Assembly (NCBI GenBank): GCA_023414875.1
Contig: JAEZMV010000011.1
Location: 1 to 44,727, forward strand
DNA from: Bacillota bacterium
Lineage (GTDB): Bacteria; Bacillota; Clostridia; Lachnospirales; Lachnospiraceae
Direction of reading: 5' to 3'
Length of the DNA: 44,727 nt
The notes below the pieces were generated by a model. It was given only the letters and a program-made list of their open reading frames with translations, ran no database searches and had not been told where the DNA came from. Each line of letters begins with the position of its first letter. Positions within the stretch are counted from its first letter, which is position 1. The position numbers and the translations under genes are program-made. Of this stretch, positions 39,229 to 44,727 are shown piece by piece.

Positions 39229-40089
39229 ATGGTAACTAGTATGGAAACGATATATAAAGTAATGGAAACGCTTCTGCCGTTTTCCTGGGTGGAATATGAT
39301 TTTATGAAAAATGCTCTTCTGGCGGTGCTTATTATTACGCCACTTTTTGGAGTGCTGGGTACCATGATAGTGAATAACCGTATGGCATTTTTCTCGGATG
39401 CTCTTGGACATTCTGCGCTTACCGGAGTAGCTCTTGGAACGATTTTTGGAATTGCAGATATTAATATTGCAATGCTGGTCTTCGCAGTAATATTTGCAAT
39501 CTTCTTGAATAAAATTAAACGTCGAAAAACGGTCTCAACGGATACGGTAATTTCGGTGTTTGCTTCCCTTAGTATGGCAATTGGTCTTGTAATTCTCTCA
39601 AAGGGAGGAAATTTTGCGAAATACTCAAGTCTGTTAGTCGGAGATATTCTCAGTATTTCAGTGAAGGAAATCATTTTACTGTTTATTATATTAGTAATTA
39701 TATTATTGTTCTGGTTCTTAGGATTTAATAAACTACTTGCGATCAGTGTGAATGAATCACTGGCTAAAAGTAAACATATTAACATTAATCTAATGGAGGA
39801 TATCTTTAGTGTTATGATCGCTATCATTGTTATGTCCTCTGTCAAATGGGTTGGTATCCTTATAATCAATGCCTTGTTGATCTTACCCGCGGCAGCCAGC
39901 CGTAATATGTCCTCTAATGTCAGGGAGTACCATCTGTTTTCAATCATAATTTCTCTCTTTTCAGGTATTACCGGACTTATGATTTCCTATTTCATCGGTA
40001 CGGCTGCAGGCCCAACGATCGTAATAGTCGCCGCTATTTTATTCTTTGCCACGTTATTTATGATACCGGCGGACAAAAAAAAGATATAG
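39229..40089 (+). CDS. znuB: Zinc ABC transporter permease (ZnuB-like)
   Basis: A 286-aa ABC-3 family permease with about eight membrane helices. MVNNRMAFFSDALGHSALTGVALG is the conserved early segment (DALGHS), and VGILIINALLILPAAASRNMS is the conserved late one. It is the channel of the ZnuABC importer. The start is uncertain: ATG 39229 has AAAGG almost touching it, whereas ATG 39241 is 13 nt from that SD. After the gene comes the relic palindromic element at 40095-40177. Confidence 0.9.
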   Translation: MVTSMETIYKVMETLLPFSWVEYDFMKNALLAVLIITPLFGVLGTMIVNNRMAFFSDALGHSALTGVALGTIFGIADINIAMLVFAVIFAIFLNKIKRRKTVSTDTVISVFASLSMAIGLVILSKGGNFAKYSSLLVGDILSISVKEIILLFIILVIILLFWFLGFNKLLAISVNESLAKSKHININLMEDIFSVMIAIIVMSSVKWVGILIINALLILPAAASRNMSSNVREYHLFSIIISLFSGITGLMISYFIGTAAGPTIVIVAAILFFATLFMIPADKKKI

Positions 40090-40094
40090 TTGGT

Positions 40095-40177
40095 ATATGA
40101 TTTCGATAAAATGCTTTCTTAAAAGTAAATCATATCATAGAGTTCCTAACTTAATGACATTGTGTGTGTATAGTAAC
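40095..40177. repeat. Decayed palindromic element A4
   Basis: The left part TATGATTTCGATAAAATGCT matches the A2 arm (13931-) apart from one extra A. The right end, CTTAATGACATTGTGTGTG + TATAGTAAC, matches the A3 right terminus (19621-19648). The middle is missing. This appears to be a truncated member of the A family downstream of znuB. Confidence 0.75.
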
Positions 40178-40287
40178 TCCTGTTTCTATTGTTTTACTAA
40201 TTTATGAAAATATTGTTTCCTATTTTAGGAGTAATATATTATAATAAGTAAAGAAATTATTGGACCGGCTTGGTGGAGGAGGAAAGC

Positions 40288-41415
40288 ATGAGAGAATCAA
40301 AGTTAAAGACCTACATAAAAATTCTCATTAACTTTGTTTTTATTATAGTAATAGCATTGTTTATATTTCTTTTACTTCCTAGATTACTTGGTTTCTTTAT
40401 GCCCTTTGTAATTGGTTGGATTGTATCCATGATAGCCAATCCCTTAGTTAGATTTCTTGAGAGAAAAGTCAAAATATTAAGAAAGCATAGTTCTGCAATC
40501 ATTATCATAGCTGTTATTGCAATTGTTTTAGGAGTGTCGGCGCTGTTACTGACCATTTTGTTTAAAGAAGTGAAGCAGCTGATGGATGATTTGCCTGAGA
40601 TTATTGATACGGTACAGCAGCAGTTTAATGATTTTACGATCTACATTAAGAAGCTGTCTGCATCTCTTCCGGATAGTTTGCAGAAGCCCATCGATAAGCT
40701 GTTGAAGAGTGTTGGGGATTATGTAAATGGTTTTGTAGATAATAAGGATGCAAGATCAAAGCTTAACATCGGTATGTATGTCCAAAATATTGCTGAAGGC
40801 TTCCTGTTTGTCATTGTAACTATATTATCTTCTTATTTCTTTACTGCCTGTCGGGATGAACTGGTTGCAGGATTAAAAAAACGTTTACCGGAATCGTTAA
40901 TTAACTATTGGAGCCTTATCTATGATAATTTTAAAGCAGCAGTAGGTGGTTACTTCAAAGCACAATTTAAGATTATGCTGATACTAATGGTAATTATGTT
41001 TATCGGCTTCGAGGTATTACAGGTTGGTTATTCCTTTGTAATAGCTTTAGTGATTGCATTGCTTGATTTTCTTCCGGTCTTTGGAACGGGCGCGATATTA
41101 TGGCCCTGGGCAGTGATTGATATGATTACGGGTAACTACTCAAGGGCAATCGGATTAGTTGTTATATACCTGATCTGCCAGATAGTAAAACAGATTTTAC
41201 AGCCCAAGATGGTTGGTGACAGTATCGGGCTTCATCCCTTGGCTACCTTGGTGTTTCTATTTGTCGGTTACCAGCTCTATGGAGTACTCGGAATGGTTAT
41301 CGGAATTCCGATCGGAATGGTTCTGGTAAATTTATATCGTATTGGTATGTTTGACCGGATAATAAAGGGTTTTAAGATCATTGCGCATGATCTGAATGAG
41401 TTTAGAAAGTTCTAA
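40288..41415 (+). CDS. AI-2E family membrane transporter
   Basis: A 375-aa protein of PF01594 (AI-2E/TqsA/PerM/YtvI). Three N-terminal helices (about 13-90), a long amphipathic external region (about 90-145), and a C-terminal helix bundle with LLDFLPVFGTGAILWPWA and LQPKMVGDSIGLHPLATL, which are the family's most conserved segments. Members export autoinducer-2 or small ions or metabolites; sporulating Firmicutes have a YtvI-type member. Which role applies is unknown. GGAGGAGG is 5 nt before ATG 40288; the frame extends to a TTG at 40270 but that overlaps the SD. Confidence 0.88.
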   Translation: MRESKLKTYIKILINFVFIIVIALFIFLLLPRLLGFFMPFVIGWIVSMIANPLVRFLERKVKILRKHSSAIIIIAVIAIVLGVSALLLTILFKEVKQLMDDLPEIIDTVQQQFNDFTIYIKKLSASLPDSLQKPIDKLLKSVGDYVNGFVDNKDARSKLNIGMYVQNIAEGFLFVIVTILSSYFFTACRDELVAGLKKRLPESLINYWSLIYDNFKAAVGGYFKAQFKIMLILMVIMFIGFEVLQVGYSFVIALVIALLDFLPVFGTGAILWPWAVIDMITGNYSRAIGLVVIYLICQIVKQILQPKMVGDSIGLHPLATLVFLFVGYQLYGVLGMVIGIPIGMVLVNLYRIGMFDRIIKGFKIIAHDLNEFRKF

Positions 41416-41529
41416 AATTTTTAATAAATAAGTCTAAAGGTATATATACAAAATGGGAATTAAATGGTAAAATAATTCTGGTACAATAATTTACATATGA
41501 TACCATTATTAAAACTGAGGGGAACATGT

Positions 41530-42324
41530 ATGAAAAGTAACAGAAATGAAATTGATAGTGAGGCTATCATATCGACGGATGAGATAAAACTTATCCTCGA
41601 CCGCTATCGAATCGGAAAAAAACCGTTGGCAAAGCTTCTTGGCTGGGGGGAGACGACAATCATCCGCTATATGGAGGGAGATATTCCTACCAATGAGTAT
41701 TCCAACAAACTTCGGGCTATCTTAGATGATCCGGAATATTACAACGATTTACTATGTAAAAGAAGCGATTGTTTGACTGGAGTTGCATTCAAGAAGAGTA
41801 AAAAGGCAGTAATGTCAAAAATCATGGCTTCAAAGATTTACGCGGTTGCATATTATGTTGTGAATAAGAGCTGCGCGGACATTTGTCCAAGTTTTATCCA
41901 GTATATTCTTTATTACTCGCAGGTATTTTCTCTGGCATTGTTTGATAAGGAGCTTTTTCAAGAGGATTGTGGCGTCAATAGTATGCATAAGCCTTATTTA
42001 AAACTCTATGAAGGTATGATGCGCTCAGGAATTCATTCTCTTGAGGGCGGAGAAGAATATCTAAACTTAGAGGAGATGGAATTAATCGATTCAGTTATGG
42101 ACGGTTTTCTATGGTATGGCCCCAAAGCCCTGTATGCTATGACCGTCTATGAAAAATCTATGACAAAGATATCAAGGGATAAATACAACAACAAGATAGT
42201 ATCGAAGGATTCTTTGAAGGCATATTTTAAGGATATTGTCGAACAATTCCATATTAAAAGTGTAAAGGATATCTATAAATATCCTGACCAACGGATCCTA
42301 GATATTAGAGATTTATACAAGTAG
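41530..42324 (+). CDS. HTH-Panacea (SocA/GepA-like) domain protein, orphan antitoxin-like
   Basis: A 264-aa protein. An N-terminal helix-turn-helix (about 12-65: ISTDEIKLILDRYRIGKKPLAKLLGWGETTIIRYMEG) precedes a C-terminal domain that resembles Panacea/DUF4065 (about 95-250: MASKIYAVAYYVVNKS, IQYILYYSQVFSLALFDKELF, the acidic segment and a GP-like WYGPKALYAM). Panacea domains act as antitoxins for many unrelated toxins, or as adaptors like SocA. Here no toxin-sized frame adjoins: upstream is a permease, downstream a terminator and typA. It is therefore an orphan regulator or adaptor. GAGGGGAACATGT precedes ATG 41530; the frame opens upstream at 41497 without SD. Confidence 0.7.
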   Translation: MKSNRNEIDSEAIISTDEIKLILDRYRIGKKPLAKLLGWGETTIIRYMEGDIPTNEYSNKLRAILDDPEYYNDLLCKRSDCLTGVAFKKSKKAVMSKIMASKIYAVAYYVVNKSCADICPSFIQYILYYSQVFSLALFDKELFQEDCGVNSMHKPYLKLYEGMMRSGIHSLEGGEEYLNLEEMELIDSVMDGFLWYGPKALYAMTVYEKSMTKISRDKYNNKIVSKDSLKAYFKDIVEQFHIKSVKDIYKYPDQRILDIRDLYK

Positions 42325-42383
42325 ATAGTTTAGTTTTTTTTATATCTACTTGTTAAATTAATCACGAAGAAGATAATATTAGA

Positions 42384-42447
42384 AAAAAAAAGAAAGCCTT
42401 TGCAAAATTTACTATGAATTAGTAAATCGTATGCAAAGGCTTTTTTT
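42384..42447. terminator. Bidirectional terminator between the Panacea gene and typA
   Basis: AAAGCCTTTGCA (42393-42404) pairs with TGCAAAGGCTTT (42432-42443), and ATTTACTA / TAGTAAAT continues the stem inward. An A run precedes and a T run follows, so it can act for both converging genes. Confidence 0.9.
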
Positions 42448-42527
42448 CTGCGATTATGATTTTATAATTTAAGAGATATCATGATCCTTGTCAATAGATT
42501 GAATGCTTCAGAGCATTTTATAGTAGC

Positions 42528-44360
42528 TTAATTGCTCTGTTTATTTCTTCTGTCTCTCATACGTAGGGTAGAGTCTAGGATTTTCTTTCTGATTCGAAGG
42601 CTAAGAGGCGTTACTTCAAGTAATTCATCTGTTTCTATGAATTCCAACGCCTGTTCCAGACTTAAGACTCTGGGAGGAGACAGCTTCAATGCATCATCCG
42701 CACCTGAGGAACGGGTATTGGTAAGCTGCTTTCGCTTACAAACATTTACCTCAATATCTTCTGCCTTAGGATTTTGTCCAACTACCATACCGGAATATAC
42801 TTTTACACCGGCTCCGATGAACAGAACACCTCTTTCCTGTGCATTGAATAATCCGTAAGTTATGCTTTCTCCTGTTTCAAAAGCAATCAAGCTTCCTGTT
42901 TTACGATACTGGATATCACCCTTGTAGGGGCCATAGCCATCAAATAAAGTGTTAATGATTCCGGTTCCCTTTGTATCCGTTAAGAATTCACCGCGATAAC
43001 CAATGAGTCCACGGGCAGGAATTGAGAACTCTATACGGGTATGACCATTACCGGAGTTATGCATATTAATCATCTCACCCTTACGTTGCCCCAATTTATC
43101 GATAACAGTACCTGCAAATTCATCCGGAACATCTACCATCGCATGCTCCATCGGTTCCAGCTTCTTACCATGTTCATCAGTCTTATATAATACCTCTGCT
43201 TTACTTACTGAAAATTCGAAACCCTCACGGCGCATATTCTCAATTAATACAGAAAGGTGAAGCTCACCTCTACCGGATACCTTAAAGCTTTCGGTGGTAT
43301 CAGTTTCCTCAACACGTAGACTTACATCCGTATTTAACTCTCTCATTAAACGTTCTCTTAAATGACGGGAGGTAACAAACTTTCCTTCGGTACCGGCCAG
43401 GGGGCTGTCGTTTACATTAAAGTACATTGCAATTGTCGGCTCTGATATTTTCTGGAAAGGAATGGGCTCCGGATTATCCGGTGAGCAGATGGTATCACCG
43501 ATATGAATATCAGAGATACCTGAGATGGCTACAATAGAGCCTATCGTTGCTTCGGTTATTTCAACTCGTTTTAATCCATCAAATTCATAGAGCTTGCTGA
43601 TTTTAACTTTAACGTTTAAATCAGGTTCATGAGCATTTACTAGTACAGCGTCCTGATTTACTTTGATAATTCCGTTATCAACCTTACCGATACCGATACG
43701 GCCGACATACTCATTATAATCTATAGTACTGATCAAAACCTGTGTACTCTTATCAGGGTCACCCTCAGGTGCCGGAATATACTTAATAATTGTTTCGAAC
43801 AGTGGTGTCATATCAGAAGATTCTGCGTCAATTGAAAGAGCTGCCACACCCTGCTTTGCAGATGCGAATACAAATGGACAATCGAGCTGCTCATCATTCG
43901 CATCTAATTCTAATAATAACTCTAATACTTCATCTACGACTTCAACAGGTCTTGCCTCTGGTCGGTCGATCTTATTTACACATACGATAACCGGTAAAGA
44001 GAGATCTAATGCCTTCTTGAGCACAAACTTTGTCTGTGGCATAGGGCCTTCAAAGGCATCCACCACAAGAACAACTCCATTTACCATCTTTAATACACGC
44101 TCCACCTCACCACCAAAATCTGCATGGCCGGGAGTATCTATAATATTTATCTTAACTCCATTGTACTGAACAGCAGTATTTTTAGACAAAATTGTGATAC
44201 CACGTTCCCGTTCTATTGCATTGGAATCCATGACTCTTTCAACAACAGCTTGGTTGGATCGAAATACACCGCTTTGCTTCAACAATTCATCCACCAGGGT
44301 CGTTTTACCATGGTCAACGTGAGCAATGATGGCGATATTTCTTATATCCTCTCGTTTCAT
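42528..44360 (-). CDS. typA: Translational GTPase TypA/BipA
   Basis: A 610-aa ribosome-associated GTPase of the EF-G-like class, involved in 50S assembly and stress or cold adaptation. G1 is AHVDHGKTT near the N-terminus, the switch region is ERERGITI, G3 is DTPGHADFGGEV, G4 NKID and G5 FASAKQG. Domains II, III and V follow, and the TypA-specific C-terminal domain includes GLIGYRGEFLTDTKGTG. Length is normal. GAAGGGAA lies before the ATG. The -35/-10 pair on the minus strand is TTGCAT (44442-44437), 18 nt, TACAAT (44418-44413). It reads toward the terminator at 42384-42447. Confidence 0.97.
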   Translation of the reverse strand: MKREDIRNIAIIAHVDHGKTTLVDELLKQSGVFRSNQAVVERVMDSNAIERERGITILSKNTAVQYNGVKINIIDTPGHADFGGEVERVLKMVNGVVLVVDAFEGPMPQTKFVLKKALDLSLPVIVCVNKIDRPEARPVEVVDEVLELLLELDANDEQLDCPFVFASAKQGVAALSIDAESSDMTPLFETIIKYIPAPEGDPDKSTQVLISTIDYNEYVGRIGIGKVDNGIIKVNQDAVLVNAHEPDLNVKVKISKLYEFDGLKRVEITEATIGSIVAISGISDIHIGDTICSPDNPEPIPFQKISEPTIAMYFNVNDSPLAGTEGKFVTSRHLRERLMRELNTDVSLRVEETDTTESFKVSGRGELHLSVLIENMRREGFEFSVSKAEVLYKTDEHGKKLEPMEHAMVDVPDEFAGTVIDKLGQRKGEMINMHNSGNGHTRIEFSIPARGLIGYRGEFLTDTKGTGIINTLFDGYGPYKGDIQYRKTGSLIAFETGESITYGLFNAQERGVLFIGAGVKVYSGMVVGQNPKAEDIEVNVCKRKQLTNTRSSGADDALKLSPPRVLSLEQALEFIETDELLEVTPLSLRIRKKILDSTLRMRDRRNKQSN

Positions 44361-44412
44361 TTATAAATTCCCTTCTTTCTTAAGACTTTATTCGTCTCAT
44401 AACAACTTTAAC

Positions 44413-44442
44413 ATTGTAGCACAATGCAAAAAGAAAATGCAA
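44413..44442 (-). promoter_or_regulatory. Putative promoter of typA
   Basis: On the minus strand: TTGCAT (44442-44437), 18-nt spacer, TACAAT (44418-44413). The divergent region 44443-44669 is very AT-rich and should contain the promoter of the plus-strand gene at 44670; no clear consensus is assigned. Confidence 0.5.
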
Positions 44443-44669
44443 TGAATGTTTCGGGAAAATCCATAATTTTTTTATATATATTTGTATAAAATAACAAAAA
44501 TTGGGAATTGCTATAATATATTTATTTTTTTACTTCTAAAATTTGGAAATTCGCATATATTTAATCATAGGTGAATAAAGCTGTTTTTGACTGAACAGAG
44601 AAATTTACCCCACATTTTAGAGCAGATTGGCGTAATAATGAACGCCGGGAAAGAAGGGAGAGGTACGAT

Positions 44670-44727
44670 ATGACAGATAAAGTATTTGATAACAATCAAG
44701 TAAGTATTGCAGGAGAGGTAATCAGTG
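44670..44727 (+). CDS. 5' end of a gene resembling a Lachnospiraceae single-stranded DNA-binding protein
   Basis: Nineteen codons are visible: MTDKVFDNNQVSIAGEVIS, then the window ends. NNxVSIAGEI/VxS is how OB-fold, PriB/SSB-like proteins of Lachnospiraceae begin. GGGAGAGG lies about 7 nt before the ATG. The identification rests on this short N-terminus only. Confidence 0.45.
   Translation, partial: MTDKVFDNNQVSIAGEVIS

Noticed and set aside
39219..39947. 242-codon minus-strand frame opposite znuB
   Set aside because: The plus frame carries the conserved ABC-3 permease motifs; the minus one has none.
44443..44669. A clear promoter for the ssDNA-binding-like gene
   Set aside because: Very AT-rich stretch gives several TATAAT-like matches, none with a proper -35 at 16-18 nt.

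Overview
The window reads as chromosome of a low-GC, Gram-positive anaerobe. Gene content and protein style (QueH, glycyl-radical pyruvate formate-lyase, FeoAB with a Cys-rich partner, a TGS-nucleoside kinase, SleB-type hydrolase, Big2 surface proteins, dgt-dnaG-rpoD) point to Clostridia, most likely Lachnospiraceae near Anaerocolumna/Lachnoclostridium. This placement comes from recognising families, not from a search.

Layout. 1-127: 5' end of an IS256-type insertion sequence (minus). 200-1.9 kb: histidine-phosphatase and homocysteine-methyltransferase-type genes (minus). 2.0-2.6 kb: gene-free stretch with a ~295-bp imperfect palindrome. 2.6-6.2 kb: two PLP aminotransferases (the second hisC, with a translationally coupled 12-codon leader ORF), a CheY-like receiver and queH. 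6.4-9.4 kb: Fur-controlled feoA-feoB plus a 47-aa FeoB-associated Cys-rich membrane peptide. 9.6-13.7 kb: dgt-dnaG-rpoD. 14.2-16.7 kb: trmK and a TGS/uridine-kinase-like nucleoside kinase. 17-18.6 kb: secreted LamG/Big2 protein. 18.9-19.3 kb: rnpB (RNase P RNA, minus). 19.8-21.6 kb: VanR/VanS-like two-component system. 21.9-22.8 kb: AP2 / degenerate HNH / AP2 protein (minus). 23.1-25.7 kb: SleB-type cell-wall hydrolase and thrC. 26.1-28.8 kb: large S-layer-like Big2 protein with a structured upstream region. 29.1-33.4 kb: O-antigen-ligase-like protein and a CapD-type dehydratase whose 3' end is fused out of frame to a sugar-transferase remnant. 33.5-36.6 kb (minus): pflB behind a ZTP (pfl-motif) riboswitch, and an ECF S component. 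37-40.1 kb: zinc ABC transporter (znuA-znuC-znuB). 40.3-42.3 kb: AI-2E-family permease and an orphan HTH-Panacea protein. 42.5-44.4 kb (minus): typA/bipA. 44.67 kb to the end: start of a gene resembling a Lachnospiraceae ssDNA-binding protein.

Working together: Fe(II) and Zn(II) uptake modules are each preceded by a sigma-A promoter with an inverted repeat over the start site (an exact 7-1-7 Fur box for feo). Envelope genes cluster at 17-33 kb. Folate/C1 status, sensed as ZTP, appears to gate pyruvate formate-lyase.

The most interesting unexplained content is non-coding: a dispersed family of ~200-300-bp near-palindromes (2253-2547, 13897-14101, 19351-19648, relic 40095-40177). Two share a core whose stem changes are compensatory, and one copy is nested inside the ends of another. 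A second, smaller GC-rich repeat family lies at 6320, 18763 and 21829.
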